A stretch of DNA of 64,000 nt from Sphingomonas sp. PP-CE-1G-424 (GCF_004341085.1 NZ_SLXW01000003.1:310001-374000), one strand, 5' to 3'. Positions 48,683 to 58,587 are shown, counted from the stretch's first letter. Made by a program: numbers and translations. Notes: generated by a model from the sequence alone, not told the origin.

Positions 48683-49416
48683 AGAAACGGCGTACCGGCG
48701 CGCGCGATCATCCGCGTCGTGCTCGACCCGATAATGACGACCGTCCGCATGTCCGCCATTTCGGGCCGCGCATCGGGCAGCGCTACGATCCGCAGGTCTT
48801 CGTCGGGCGTCGACACGGCGCGGGCGAACAGGACCGGGCGCGCGTCGGCGCAGGTCTCGCGCAGGATCGCCAGTGCGGTGCCGAACCCGTCGGGTCTTGC
48901 CTTCGACCGGGGGTTGTAGAACGCGATCGCGAAATCGGCGTCCGCGGCCAGGCGGATCCGACGCTCGATCAACGCCTGCGGCTTGAGATTGTCGGACAGG
49001 TTGATCGCACAGAAATCATGCCCGAGCGGGGCGCCGACGCGCGCGCTGGCCGCGAGCATCGCGGTGATCCCCGGCAGCACGCGGATATCGAGCGCCCGCC
49101 AGTCCGCCGGCCCGTTCTCGACCGCTTCGAACACCGCCGCCGCCATCGCGAACACACCCGGATCGCCGGAGGAGACGACGACGACCCGGTGCCCCGCGCT
49201 CGCCAGCGATAGCGCGTGCGCGGCGCGATCGAGTTCGACGCGGTTGTCCGATGCGTGCAGCGTCAGCCCGGGGCGGGGGGCGATGCGCGCGACGTAGGGG
49301 ATGTAGCCGATGACGTCGGTGGCTTCGGCAAGCGCCTGTGTCACTTCCGGTGTGACCAACGCGGCGTCACCCGGCCCTAGCCCGGCGATCGCGAGCCATC
49401 CTGCGGGTGGCGTCAC
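48658..49416 (-). CDS. cobJ: Precorrin-3B C17-methyltransferase, CobJ
   Basis: 252 residues from a GTG at 49416, chosen because it overlaps the cobI stop by 4 bases like the other junctions. The much longer open frame to 50466 runs through cobI and cobH in another frame. It carries out ring contraction and C17 methylation. Motifs are GWLAIAGLGPGDAALVTPEV, DVIGYIPYVARIAP, VVVSSGDPGVFAMAAAVFEA, VLPGITAMLAASARVGAPLG, CAINLSDNLKP and IAFYNPRSKARPDG, the last diagnostic of CobJ. Confidence 0.93.
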   Translation of the reverse strand: MTPPAGWLAIAGLGPGDAALVTPEVTQALAEATDVIGYIPYVARIAPRPGLTLHASDNRVELDRAAHALSLASAGHRVVVVSSGDPGVFAMAAAVFEAVENGPADWRALDIRVLPGITAMLAASARVGAPLGHDFCAINLSDNLKPQALIERRIRLAADADFAIAFYNPRSKARPDGFGTALAILRETCADARPVLFARAVSTPDEDLRIVALPDARPEMADMRTVVIIGSSTTRMIARAGTPFLYTPRSAS

Positions 49417-50138
49417 GGCCTGCGGCCCTGGCCGTGGATCAGCACGATCGCAAAATACGGCGCGATGTCGGTCGCATCGGCCAGTCGCGTAACGCGTTGG
49501 TCGGGCATCGCGGCGTATTCCACCAGCCATGCGGATTCTTCGCGACCCGCTGCGATGAGGGCCCGGCGCAGCTTGGCGAGGTGTCGGCCGATCTTCATCA
49601 CGACCAGCGCATCGGTGTCGCGAATGCGGCGCGTCAATTCGTCCTCCGGCAAGGTCGCGGTCAGCACGGTCAGGACATCCTCGCCCCAGGTGATCGGCGT
49701 GCCGCTCGCGGTCCAGGCGCCCGACATGCCGGTGATCCCCGGCACTACGCAGACCGGCGCGATATCCGACAGGCGCGAATGCAGGTGCATGAACGATCCG
49801 TAGAAAAAGGGATCGCCTTCGCACAGCACGACGACGTCTTCGCCGGCATGCGCGAGCGCCGCCAGATGTCGCGTGCACTCGGCATAGAATGTCGAAAGCC
49901 AGTCGTTGTAGCGAGGGTCGGAGATCGGGATCTCGGTCGTGACCGGGTATTCCATCGCGTATTCGATCGCATCGGCGCGCAGCATGCCGTCGACGATGCG
50001 GCGCGCCTGGCCGGGTTTGCCCGCCTTGCGGAAGAACGCGATATGCCGTGCGCCGCGCACCAGGCGATCGGCGCGGACGCTCATCAGGTCCTGCGCGCCG
50101 GGGCCCAGACCGACGCCGTGGATCGTCCCGATCGTCAT
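49413..50138 (-). CDS. cobI: Precorrin-2 C20-methyltransferase, CobI
   Basis: 241 residues. First committed methylation after precorrin-2. IHGVGLGPGAQDLMSVRADR, YPVTTEI, VVLCEGDPFFYGSFMHLHSR, VVPGITGMSGAWTASGTPIT and VVMKIGRHLAKLRRAL fit CobI throughout. ATG 50138 overlaps the cobH stop (ATGA) and the stop overlaps the cobJ GTG. Confidence 0.94.
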   Translation of the reverse strand: MTIGTIHGVGLGPGAQDLMSVRADRLVRGARHIAFFRKAGKPGQARRIVDGMLRADAIEYAMEYPVTTEIPISDPRYNDWLSTFYAECTRHLAALAHAGEDVVVLCEGDPFFYGSFMHLHSRLSDIAPVCVVPGITGMSGAWTASGTPITWGEDVLTVLTATLPEDELTRRIRDTDALVVMKIGRHLAKLRRALIAAGREESAWLVEYAAMPDQRVTRLADATDIAPYFAIVLIHGQGRRP

Positions 50139-50764
50139 TCGGCGTAGCTTGCGAGCGCGTTGATCGCCGCGACCGTGATCGCGCTGCCGCCCATCCGGCC
50201 GTCGACGACGACGCAGGGCACGGGTTGTACCGCCCAGAGCGCGGCTTTCGATTCGACCGCGCCGACGAAGCCGACCGGGCAGCCGATGATCGCGGCGGGA
50301 CGCGGGCAATCGGGGTCTTCGAGCATGTTGAGCAGGTGGAACAACGCGGTCGGCGCGTTGCCGATCGCCACGATTGCGCCGGCCAGATGCGGTCGCCACA
50401 GTTCAAGCGCCGCCGCGGACCGGGTGTTGCCCATGGCACGCGCAAGGTCGGGTGTTTCGGCAGCATTCAGCGTGCAGAGCACCGGGTTCGCCGCGGGAAG
50501 CCGGGCGCGGGTAATCCCCTCGGTGACCATCCGCGCGTCGCACAGGATCGGCGCGCCGGCGCGCAACGCGGCACGGGCGTCGACCGCGAACGTGCGCGAG
50601 AACCGGATGTGCTGGGCCAGTCCGACCAGGCCGCAGGCGTGGATCATCCGGACGGCGACGGGTTCATCCTCCGCGGAGAACCGCGCGAGATCAGCTTCGG
50701 CGCGGATCGTCGCGAACGATTGACGATAGATCGCCGCGCCGTCGGTCTCGTAGATATGCGGCAT
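50135..50764 (-). CDS. cobH: Precorrin-8X methylmutase, CobH
   Basis: 209 residues from ATG 50764. It moves the C11 methyl group to C12 to give hydrogenobyrinate. IYRQSFATIRAEADL and MIHACGLVGLAQHIRFS (with the catalytic His region) are followed by APILCDARMVTEGI, AIVAIGNAPTALFHLLNMLE and IIGCPVGFVGAVESKAAL. These are clear CobH signatures. It overlaps cobG by one base (TGATG) and cobI by four. Confidence 0.94.
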   Translation of the reverse strand: MPHIYETDGAAIYRQSFATIRAEADLARFSAEDEPVAVRMIHACGLVGLAQHIRFSRTFAVDARAALRAGAPILCDARMVTEGITRARLPAANPVLCTLNAAETPDLARAMGNTRSAAALELWRPHLAGAIVAIGNAPTALFHLLNMLEDPDCPRPAAIIGCPVGFVGAVESKAALWAVQPVPCVVVDGRMGGSAITVAAINALASYAE

Positions 50765-51849
50765 CAGGCGGCTCCAAAATGGGCGAGGACGGCGGGGGCA
50801 TCGAGACCTGCGAGTGCAGGCGGGTCGCCGGTGCGCGCGACGAAGCCGAGGTCGAACCGACCGCCACGGCCGGTCAGGACGACATCGGCGGGGGCGGACC
50901 GCGCGCATCCCTTGGCGCAGCCCGAGACGTGGAGCCGACCGGCGATATGCGGCGCGAGGCGGATCGCGAGGTCGCGGGTGGCGACGCTCGCCTGCGGGCA
51001 GGTGGGGGCGCCGACGCACGCATCGACGCGGACGGTCGCGGGGTCTTCGCGGCCGAGCGTGATGCCTGATGCTCCGCCTTCGACGATGAGCGTCCGCCAA
51101 GGAGCCACGCGGATCGCGGTCGCGCCGCTCGTCCGCATGAACGCTGCGAGCGAAGCTGCGTCGATCCTACCGAACGGCAGGCCATGCGCGGTTCCGGTCC
51201 TAAAGGCGGTCTCTGCGATCGGCGCCCGTGGCCGAACGGTTGCGATCATCGGCAGGGGGGCAGCATGGCGCGCCATCCGCCCGACATCGCCGCCGCCGGT
51301 CTCGACGAACCAGTGCGCCAGCCCGATCAGCGCGTCGACCTCGCCGTCTGCGATCCGTGCACCCGCTTCTCGACCGTCGGCGCGTAGGATCAGGTCACCA
51401 TCGTCAGCCCGCTCGACCCGGAAGTCGGCGGGGTCGGCGTGCAGCACGGGCGTATCGCCGGAATCGATCGCGAAGCCGACCTTGCCGGGCAGATCGGGCA
51501 GTTCGGACAACCGCTGCATCAGTTCGGTCGCGATCCGGTGCGTGTCGTCGCCGGTGCGCCAGTCCGGCGCGACCAGGATGGCGCGCCGGGACTCGGCGAC
51601 CGGGTCGCGATCGACGAGGCCCAGATCGCACAGCTCTTCGATCAGTGGTTCCCAGGCGTCGACACCGCGGATCTGGAGGTTGGCGCGATTGGTCGCGTCG
51701 ATCTGGCCGTTGCCATGGGCGATGGCGGCCTCGCACAGCCCGATCACCTGCTCGCGGGTCAGCCGGCCGAGTTTCGGGCGGACGCGGACGAGCAGTCCGT
51801 CGCCCGCGGCCATCGGACGCCACGCGGTCGGGCACCAGCCGCGGATCAC
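50764..51849 (-). CDS. cobG: Precorrin-3B synthase (oxygen-dependent monooxygenase), CobG
   Basis: 361 residues from a GTG at 51849, which gives a GTGA overlap with the cobN stop; ATG 51897 would overlap cobN by 52 bases. CobG uses O2 and an iron-sulfur cluster to convert precorrin-3A to precorrin-3B, so this is the aerobic route. The sulfite/nitrite-reductase-like fold has LGRLTREQVIGLCEAAIAHG, TNRANLQIRG, and the cluster cysteines in CVGAPTCPQASVATRDLA and HVSGCAKGCARSAP. Confidence 0.93.
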   Translation of the reverse strand: MIRGWCPTAWRPMAAGDGLLVRVRPKLGRLTREQVIGLCEAAIAHGNGQIDATNRANLQIRGVDAWEPLIEELCDLGLVDRDPVAESRRAILVAPDWRTGDDTHRIATELMQRLSELPDLPGKVGFAIDSGDTPVLHADPADFRVERADDGDLILRADGREAGARIADGEVDALIGLAHWFVETGGGDVGRMARHAAPLPMIATVRPRAPIAETAFRTGTAHGLPFGRIDAASLAAFMRTSGATAIRVAPWRTLIVEGGASGITLGREDPATVRVDACVGAPTCPQASVATRDLAIRLAPHIAGRLHVSGCAKGCARSAPADVVLTGRGGRFDLGFVARTGDPPALAGLDAPAVLAHFGAA

Positions 51850-54800
51850 GCGTCGATGTCCAGTTGCGCGAGGATCGAGTTGCGGCGCGTCGTCCACAGG
51901 CCCGAGGCATGGAGCGCGGCAAACCGCGCCTCCAGTGCCGCGAGCGCCCGCGGATTGGCGTTCGCCATGAACGCGCGCACGTCGTCGCGCGCCAAGGTCG
52001 CATCGTAATACAGGTCGATCGATTGCGGCGAGACGGCGCTGGCCAGATGCGCGAACGCCCCGAGGTGATCGAGCGTCGCCGCAATCTCGGCTGCACCGCG
52101 GAAACCGTGTCGCATCATCCCGGCGACCCAGTCGGGGTGCGCGGCACGGGCGCGAACCACGCGGGCGATCTCCTCGCGCAGTGATCGTGCGCGCGGCCGG
52201 GCGGGATCGGTGGCGTCGAGATGGTAGAGCGCAGCGTCACCGCCCGAGAGCGTCTTCGCCGCCGCGAACCCGGCTTCGTGCGCGGCATAGTCGGCGGCGA
52301 GCAGCAGGTCGGTTTCGGGCAGGTCCTGGATGTGGACGAAGCTGTCGGCGGCGGCGACGCGGTCGCGGATCCCGGCAGGGTCGGCCCGCTCGCCGTCGTC
52401 GAATGCGTAGGCCGATGCCGCCAGCCACGCTTCGCCGGCGGCAAGGCGCGCCTCGGGCGTGTAGGTTTCGCCGGCATCGTCCATACCGACGCCGTAGCGT
52501 CCGGGGGCGGGGCCATAGACCCTCGGGTTCGCCGGTGCCGCGACGAACGGGTTGAGATCCGCGGGTTCGTCGCGGGCGGCCAGTGCGCGGACGGCTTGGC
52601 CGAACATCGTGCAGAGCGTGGAGAACGCATCGCGGAAGAGCCCCGACACGCGTAACGTCACGTCGATCCTTGGCCGGTCGAGCCGCATCAGCGGCAGGAT
52701 CTCGACGCCGGTGACGCGCTGCGACGCCATGTCCCAGATCGGTTCGGCGCCCAACAGATGCAGCGCCATCGCGAACTCCTCGCCCGCGGTGCGCATCGTC
52801 GCGGATCCCCACAGATCGACGACCAGCCCCTTCGGATACTCCCCCTGGTCCTGGAGATGCCGGCGGATCAGTTCCTCGGCGAGCAGCACGCCCTGCGCAT
52901 GCGCGGACCGCGACGGTACCGCGCGCGGATCGATCGCATAAAGGTTACGCCCGGTCGGCAGCACGTCGGATCGCCCCCGCCACGGCGACCCCGCAGGCCC
53001 GGACGGGACGCGGCGCCCGGCAAGCGCCGCGAGCAGCCCGTCACGCTCCGCGTGGCCATGAGTGCCGCGTCCGAACACGTGCAGTCCGTCGCCGAACCGG
53101 CTGTCCTTGACGTCGCAGACGAACGTATCGATCCGCGTCACGACGTCCGCGGCGGATGCCGCCTGGTCGAGTGCCAGCGTGTCCTCGAGCCCGAGCGCGT
53201 TCGCCTCGTCGCGAATGTCCGCCTGCAACCGTTTCCGTCGTGCCGGATCGAGCCCGTCCGCGGTGGAAAATTCGTCGAGCAACGCCTCGAGCCGGTCCAT
53301 CCCGGTGCCGGTTTTCGTGCCGATCATCGGCGGCGGGACGTGGCCGAGCGTGACGGCGCCGATCCGTCGCTTCGCCTGTGCCGCCTCGCCTGGATCGTTG
53401 ACGATGAAGGGATAGACCACCGGCATCGCGCCGGTCAGCGCCTCGGGCCAGCAGGCATCCGACAGCGCGACCGCCTTGCCGGGTAGCCATTCGAGCGTGC
53501 CGTGCGCGCCGACATGGACTAGCGCATCGGTGCCGCGCGACCGCAACCAGAGATAGAAGGCGACATAGCCGTGACGCGGGCAGCGCGAGAGGTCGTGATA
53601 TTCTTCTGTTCGCACCGCGGATCGCCCCCGTTCGGGCTGGAGCGCCACCAGCGCGGTGCCGGCCGACAGCGCGGCGAACCGGAACGCACCGGCCTGAACG
53701 GCGGGATCGTCTTCGGGTTCGTCCCAAGCAGTGAACAGCTCGGTTCGGAGCGAGGCGGGCAGGGCGGCCAGCGCGGCGCGATAGGCCGCAACCGGCCACG
53801 CGATGAGGTGCGACCCGAGCGCGGTCGTGATGTCGTGCGGAGAGTCGATCGCGTACCCCGCGGTCTTCAGGTCCTCGAGCATCGCGTCGACCGAGGCGAT
53901 CGCGTCCAGACCCACGGCATGCGCCATCTGGTGCGCCTTGCCGGGGTAGGTCGACAGGATGATCGCCAGGTTTCGCTCGGCCGGAGGCTTGGCGGCCAGT
54001 GCGATCCAGCCATCGATCCGCGCGGCGATCGCGGCGATGCGCTCTCCATCGGCGCGGTGTTCGCGGCGGGCATATTGCAGATCGGGGTCGGGTGAAGCCG
54101 CTTCCTTGAAGCTGGCGACGCCTGCGAAGATTCGTCCGTCGACCTCGGGCAGGACGACGTGCATCGCGAGGTCGGCGGCCGACAGGCCGCGCGGCGCATC
54201 GACCCAGGCGGTGCGGTCCGACGTCGCCAGCGCAACCTGGAATACGGGAACGTCCGCACCGTCGAGCGGTGTCGTATCGTCGCTGCCGCGGCCGGAGAAC
54301 GCCGTCGCGTTGACGATCGCGACGGGGGCCAGCGCGACGACCCAGCGGCGTAGCCAACCGCTCGCGTCGCCGTCCTTCAACGACGGTACGAACAGCCCCA
54401 GGACATCGTACCCGCGCGACGTGAAGGCCGTGTGCAACGCGGCGATCGGATCGAGATCCGCCGCCGCCAGATACGATCGATAGAAGATCAGCAGGATACG
54501 CGGCCGCGATGCGGTCATGACGGATGCCGCAGGACAGGCGACGCCGGTATCCGGCAGCCACCCGCCGACTGCGGCGAGGGCTCGCGACCCCGTCTTCGGT
54601 TCGGCCCACAACCCCGCGGCGAGCGCAAAGTGCGCCAGCGCCTCGCGCGACGCGTCGGCACCGCCGATATCGCAGAGCGCCGACAACTGCCGCAATACCG
54701 CCGGCGGAACCGTGGACGCTGCGTCCAGCCGGCGATCGTACCGTCCGTCCGCGGGCAGGACCGCCAGCGCGATCCCGCGCCGCCGCGCAAGTGCTTCGAC

Positions 54801-55106
54801 CTGTTGCAGACCGTAGGACCAATAGGCGGTGCCGCCGATCAGCCGGATCAGGATCGCCTTTGCGCCGGCCAGCGTCTGCTCGACATAGGTGTCGACCGAC
54901 AGCGGATGCGTCAGCTCGGCCAGATTGGCGAGCCGCACGCTCGGCATCGCGTCGCCGGCTGCGATCGCCGCGCGCCAGCCCGTGCTGAACGCGGCGAGAT
55001 CGCTGTCGGAAAACGAGAGCACGACCAGGTCGGCGGCGCTCTGCCCCAGATCCTGGGGAACAGCGCTCTCTTCCAGACCGTGGGTCTCGCGAAAGACGAC
55101 GTGCAT
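51846..55106 (-). CDS. cobN: Aerobic cobaltochelatase subunit CobN
   Basis: 1086 residues, slightly shorter than the common ~1250. ATP-dependent insertion of cobalt into hydrogenobyrinic acid a,c-diamide, together with CobS and CobT, which are not in this window. Recognisable blocks are LIRLIGGTAYWSYGLQQVEA, ILLIFYRSYLAAADLDPIAA, AIILSTYPGKAHQMAHAVGL, VHVGAHGTLEWLPGKAVALS, YPFIVNDPGEAAQAKRRIGA, VVDLWGSATMRTAGEEFAMA and RVSGLFRDAFSTLC. It follows cobW by 5 bases. Confidence 0.94.
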   Translation of the reverse strand: MHVVFRETHGLEESAVPQDLGQSAADLVVLSFSDSDLAAFSTGWRAAIAAGDAMPSVRLANLAELTHPLSVDTYVEQTLAGAKAILIRLIGGTAYWSYGLQQVEALARRRGIALAVLPADGRYDRRLDAASTVPPAVLRQLSALCDIGGADASREALAHFALAAGLWAEPKTGSRALAAVGGWLPDTGVACPAASVMTASRPRILLIFYRSYLAAADLDPIAALHTAFTSRGYDVLGLFVPSLKDGDASGWLRRWVVALAPVAIVNATAFSGRGSDDTTPLDGADVPVFQVALATSDRTAWVDAPRGLSAADLAMHVVLPEVDGRIFAGVASFKEAASPDPDLQYARREHRADGERIAAIAARIDGWIALAAKPPAERNLAIILSTYPGKAHQMAHAVGLDAIASVDAMLEDLKTAGYAIDSPHDITTALGSHLIAWPVAAYRAALAALPASLRTELFTAWDEPEDDPAVQAGAFRFAALSAGTALVALQPERGRSAVRTEEYHDLSRCPRHGYVAFYLWLRSRGTDALVHVGAHGTLEWLPGKAVALSDACWPEALTGAMPVVYPFIVNDPGEAAQAKRRIGAVTLGHVPPPMIGTKTGTGMDRLEALLDEFSTADGLDPARRKRLQADIRDEANALGLEDTLALDQAASAADVVTRIDTFVCDVKDSRFGDGLHVFGRGTHGHAERDGLLAALAGRRVPSGPAGSPWRGRSDVLPTGRNLYAIDPRAVPSRSAHAQGVLLAEELIRRHLQDQGEYPKGLVVDLWGSATMRTAGEEFAMALHLLGAEPIWDMASQRVTGVEILPLMRLDRPRIDVTLRVSGLFRDAFSTLCTMFGQAVRALAARDEPADLNPFVAAPANPRVYGPAPGRYGVGMDDAGETYTPEARLAAGEAWLAASAYAFDDGERADPAGIRDRVAAADSFVHIQDLPETDLLLAADYAAHEAGFAAAKTLSGGDAALYHLDATDPARPRARSLREEIARVVRARAAHPDWVAGMMRHGFRGAAEIAATLDHLGAFAHLASAVSPQSIDLYYDATLARDDVRAFMANANPRALAALEARFAALHASGLWTTRRNSILAQLDIDA

Positions 55107-55111
55107 CGGGA

Positions 55112-56149
55112 TCAGGCTCCCAGCGCTGCTCCGATCGCATCCGGATCGAGCCGGCCACGCTCGGCGATGACGACCAGTCGGGTGCGGCGCGGCTCGTCGG
55201 CGCCCCAGGGGCGATCATAGTGCGCGCGGACGCGGGCGCCGACCGCCTGCACGAGCAACCGCATCGGCTTGCCGGCGACCGCGGCATAGCCTTTCACGCG
55301 GAGGATTTCGCCGCCCGCCGCCAGCGTCTCGATCCGTGTCGTCAGCGCGGCGGGATCTTCGACCGTGTCCCACTCGACGACGATGCTGTCGAAATCGTCG
55401 TGCTCGTGATCGTCCTCGCCGTCGTGATGCGAGGGACGTGCGGCGATGTCGTCTTCGGCCGCGGCGCCGAGCCCGAGCACGACGCGCGGATCGACGACGC
55501 CATCGACCAGCTCGACGATCGGCAGCGGTCGTACGGTCTCGGCGGCGATCACCGCGCGCGCCGCGGCGATGCCGTCCGCGCCGGCGAGGTCGCATTTGGT
55601 GAGCAGGATCAGATCGGCACAGGCGAGCTGGTCCTCGAACACCTCGGACAAGGGCGTTTCGTGATCGATGCTCGGATCGGCGGCGCGCTGCGCATCGATC
55701 GCGGCGAGATCGGGCGCGAACCGGCCCGCGGCGACGGCTTCGGCATCCGCCAGCGCGATGACCCCGTCGACGGTGATCCGCGACCGGATCGCGGGCCAGT
55801 CGAACGCCTTCAGCAGCGGCTTGGGCAGCGCGAGCCCGGACGTCTCGATCAGAATGTGGTCGGGCCGCGGGTCGAGCGCGAGCAGCGTCTCGACGGTCGG
55901 GATGAAATCGTCGGCGACGGTGCAGCAGATACAGCCATTGGCCAGCTCGACGACGTTCTCGGCCGGGCAATCGGGGATCGCGCAGCCCTTGAGGATGTCG
56001 CCGTCGACGCCGAGCGTGCCGAACTCGTTAACGATCACCGCCAGGCGGCGCCCGCCGGCGTTGCGGATCAGATGGCTGATCAGCGTGGTCTTGCCGGCAC
56101 CGAGAAAGCCGGTGACGATGGTAACGGGGATCTTCGATAGATCGGGCAT
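55112..56149 (-). CDS. cobW: CobW-type G3E GTPase, metal chaperone for cobalamin synthesis
   Basis: 345 residues from ATG 56149 (AGGAG upstream). Walker A is IVTGFLGAGKTTLISHLIRN. GCICCTV is the CxCC metal site of the family. ILIETSGLALPKPLL and LLTKCDL follow, and a His/Asp-rich stretch near residue 250 (HHDGEDDHEHDD) may hold metal. CobW is thought to deliver cobalt to the CobNST chelatase. It is the first gene after a cobalamin riboswitch and leads the cobN-G-H-I-J run. Confidence 0.93.
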   Translation of the reverse strand: MPDLSKIPVTIVTGFLGAGKTTLISHLIRNAGGRRLAVIVNEFGTLGVDGDILKGCAIPDCPAENVVELANGCICCTVADDFIPTVETLLALDPRPDHILIETSGLALPKPLLKAFDWPAIRSRITVDGVIALADAEAVAAGRFAPDLAAIDAQRAADPSIDHETPLSEVFEDQLACADLILLTKCDLAGADGIAAARAVIAAETVRPLPIVELVDGVVDPRVVLGLGAAAEDDIAARPSHHDGEDDHEHDDFDSIVVEWDTVEDPAALTTRIETLAAGGEILRVKGYAAVAGKPMRLLVQAVGARVRAHYDRPWGADEPRRTRLVVIAERGRLDPDAIGAALGA

Positions 56150-56326
56150 ATCAGTCTCCTCGCGCCGTACGACGACGGGCGGGAACTGCATGATCACCGG
56201 CGCGCGACGATGGACGGGCGCAAATACCCATGCCACGCACCGATGCAGCCCCAGCCGCATAGGTTCGTCGCTCAGACGGAGAACCGTGCCGCGGCCATCC
56301 CCTGGACCAAGGCAAGAGCGACCCAT

Positions 56327-56533
56327 CGCCGGCAGGTCTCCTGGCTCACGGGTCGTCGCTCGAATACGCAGCCTTCCCAGCGTGCGCGACAGGCGCAGCG
56401 TCCAGTGGCTGTATCCCGCTTACGCAGGATACGTGGCATTCTCGCTCACCGCTTACAGTTGCAGGGACAGCCGCGGAGTAGGGGACGAACCCCGCACCGC
56501 ATTCCCATTCAAGCCTCTCGCGAGGCACCGGCG
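56327..56533 (-). promoter_or_regulatory. Cobalamin riboswitch upstream of cobW operon
   Basis: Read leftward it contains GAATGGGAATGCGGTGC, the core CCCTGCAACTGTAAGCGG, CAGCCACTGG, GCTGGGAAGGC and a full B12 box GAGCCAGGAGACCTGC (56332-56347). The ends pair as CGCCGG with CCGGCG. It lies 178 bases before cobW and no terminator stem with T run is evident between them, so control may be translational or Rho-linked. High cobalamin would lower expression of the synthesis genes. Confidence 0.95.
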
Positions 56534-56634
56534 CGATCAACGAGGTCCGGCTCAGCCGGTCCTCGCCCGTCGCTTAGCGCAAGCCCGCCGGATTGCCAAT
56601 TCGCGATCGTGGGCAAAGCGGGAGGCGCGTAACT

Positions 56635-58470
56635 TCACGGCGTGGATGTCGCGATCCGCGTCTGCATGGCGGAGATGAGATCGGCGCGGTTCTTGCGCGC
56701 GATCGCGGATAGTACGCGGTCGCGGCCTGCCTGCTTGGCGCGGAGCAAGGCGGCGTCGGCGGTCTGGACGATGGACGCCCAGTCGGTATGCAACGGCGCG
56801 CAGGCCAGCCCGATCGATGTGGTGATCCGCCCCAGATCCTTGCCGTCGTACCGCACGCGGAGCGCGCCGATGCGCTCTCTGATCTCGTCCGCCCGCACCG
56901 CGGCGATGTCCGGCCTGGTGTCGGGCAGCAGCATCAGAAACTCCTCGCCGCCAAATCGGAAGACCAGATCGTCGCGGACAATGTCCTTCAGCAACGTGCC
57001 GACCGCACGCAGCACCGCGTCGCCTGCGTCATGACCATGTTCGTCGTTGAACCGCTTGAAATGATCGATGTCGATCATCGCGCAGCACAGCGACGTCCCG
57101 GTGCGCTCGGCCTTGCTTACCTCCCGCGCGAGGACCTCGTCAAGTTGGCGCCGGTTGGGCAGGGTCGTGAGCGCGTCGGCCATCGCGAGCGACCGCAGCG
57201 CCTCACGGAGGCGCAGATTGTCCAGCGCCAGGCCGATATTCTCGGCGAGCATCTCAAGATAGACGTCGCTCAGGCCGTCATCGGCGAAACCTGTGCGGCG
57301 TTCGAAATAGAGCAGGCCCAACAGGCCGTGCTGACCGGTCAGCGGCAGGCACAGGCTGTTCGGGACCACCTCGCCGACCAGATGATCGCACGGCACGTCG
57401 AACACCGCGCCCGCCGGACGATGGGGGGCACCCCGGCGCACGCCCCAGCAGGACAAGGGTGAAAACTCGGGGGACGAATGCACCGGGTCCAGCCACGAAC
57501 ACGCTTCGAGCAGGGCGTTGCGGACCGGATCGAGCAGATACAGACGCCCGGCCAGTTGCGGCGCGAGTTCGGGGACGAACCGACTGACGACCGCCTGAAG
57601 CTCGACGACGGTGTCGCACCCCTGCATGCGCTGCGTCATCCGCGACAGCAGGTCGCGCGCCGCCCGATCGGCATCGCGCTCGTGTTCGAGCCGCTGCCGT
57701 TCGATCCCGTTTTCCCGGAAGACGCGCAGCGCCTGCGCCATGTCGCCGATCTCATCGATCCGCTCATAGGGTGGCGGCTCGGCATCGTAGTCCTGCGCGG
57801 CAAGCCGGCTGATCACATCGCTCAGCTTGACCACCGGGTGCAGCACGCGGCGCCTAAACACGAAATACAGGACGAAGAGAAAGAGCAGGCCAGTGATCGC
57901 GAGCATCGCTTCCGACGCCGACCGCCAAATCCGTGCGGTGCGTTCGGCAGCGCGCAATTCGTCGCCGGTGCGTTGGTCGAGGCGGTACTGGAAGCGTTCG
58001 ACGGCGGCGCGCGAGCGGTCGAGTTCGCGTTCGTATTCGGGCGCGAACAGGATTTGGACGGCGCTGTTTCGATCGTTCTTGCGCCGCGCGAGGATCGCTT
58101 GCGCCTGTTGTCCCTGCAGCGCGTCTACCCAGCCCAGCGCGTCATGCAGGCTGCGGAGTTCGTCGCTTGCCGCGCCGGCATCGCGGATATGCCGTGTGCG
58201 CATCTCGACCGGCGCCAGGTCGGCCTGCGCGCGTCGATAGGCGAGCAGGTCCGCGGCGTCGCCGTTGATCGCGAACTGTCGGGCCAGTTCGCTCAGCGCC
58301 AGCGCATCGTCCTCGATCGTCGCCGTCGCGCGGTCGAGCGCATAGCGCTGATCCACCGCGGCGCGCTCGCGCTGTTGGGCCGACGACGCGAGCAGCATCG
58401 TCGTACCCGAGGCGAGCGTCAGCGCGACGGTGACGCCGTAAGCCCAGTTCGTTATCGCGACCAATCGCAT
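56635..58470 (-). CDS. Membrane diguanylate cyclase with HAMP and GAF domains
   Basis: 611 residues. TM1 (about 8-28) and TM2 (about 190-207) enclose a helical periplasmic sensor. HAMP (RRRVLHPVVKLSDVISRLAA) is followed by a GAF-like domain (about 285-435) that includes SCWGVRRGAPHRPAGAVFDV and LCLPLTGQHGLLGLLYFE. The catalytic GGDEF domain has LTTLPNRRQLDEVLAREVSK, MIDIDHFKRFNDEHGHDAGD and active-site FRFGGEEF. GGEEF is a competent signature for making cyclic di-GMP. I see no RxxD inhibitory site in the usual place five residues before it. The signal is unknown and the neighbours do not explain it. Confidence 0.92.
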   Translation of the reverse strand: MRLVAITNWAYGVTVALTLASGTTMLLASSAQQRERAAVDQRYALDRATATIEDDALALSELARQFAINGDAADLLAYRRAQADLAPVEMRTRHIRDAGAASDELRSLHDALGWVDALQGQQAQAILARRKNDRNSAVQILFAPEYERELDRSRAAVERFQYRLDQRTGDELRAAERTARIWRSASEAMLAITGLLFLFVLYFVFRRRVLHPVVKLSDVISRLAAQDYDAEPPPYERIDEIGDMAQALRVFRENGIERQRLEHERDADRAARDLLSRMTQRMQGCDTVVELQAVVSRFVPELAPQLAGRLYLLDPVRNALLEACSWLDPVHSSPEFSPLSCWGVRRGAPHRPAGAVFDVPCDHLVGEVVPNSLCLPLTGQHGLLGLLYFERRTGFADDGLSDVYLEMLAENIGLALDNLRLREALRSLAMADALTTLPNRRQLDEVLAREVSKAERTGTSLCCAMIDIDHFKRFNDEHGHDAGDAVLRAVGTLLKDIVRDDLVFRFGGEEFLMLLPDTRPDIAAVRADEIRERIGALRVRYDGKDLGRITTSIGLACAPLHTDWASIVQTADAALLRAKQAGRDRVLSAIARKNRADLISAMQTRIATSTP

Positions 58471-58587
58471 GCGCTGAATTTACAACGACATACCTAGCGG
58501 TTCGTTAATAGCCGGCGACAATCGCCTGCCATTACGAGTTGAATTCCGCGCCAAAACGCACACAAGAAACATGAAATTTATGTTAGA

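Noticed and set aside
49417..50466. Upstream extension of the cobJ frame
   Set aside because: It runs through cobI and cobH in another frame. The GTG that overlaps the cobI stop gives a normal-length CobJ.
56150..56326. In-frame upstream extension of cobW
   Set aside because: It lies in the riboswitch leader, has no family similarity, and the ATG at 56149 has a good ribosome binding site and the expected N terminus.
56210..56678. Plus-strand open frames across the cobW leader
   Set aside because: The DNA is fully explained by the minus-strand cobalamin riboswitch.
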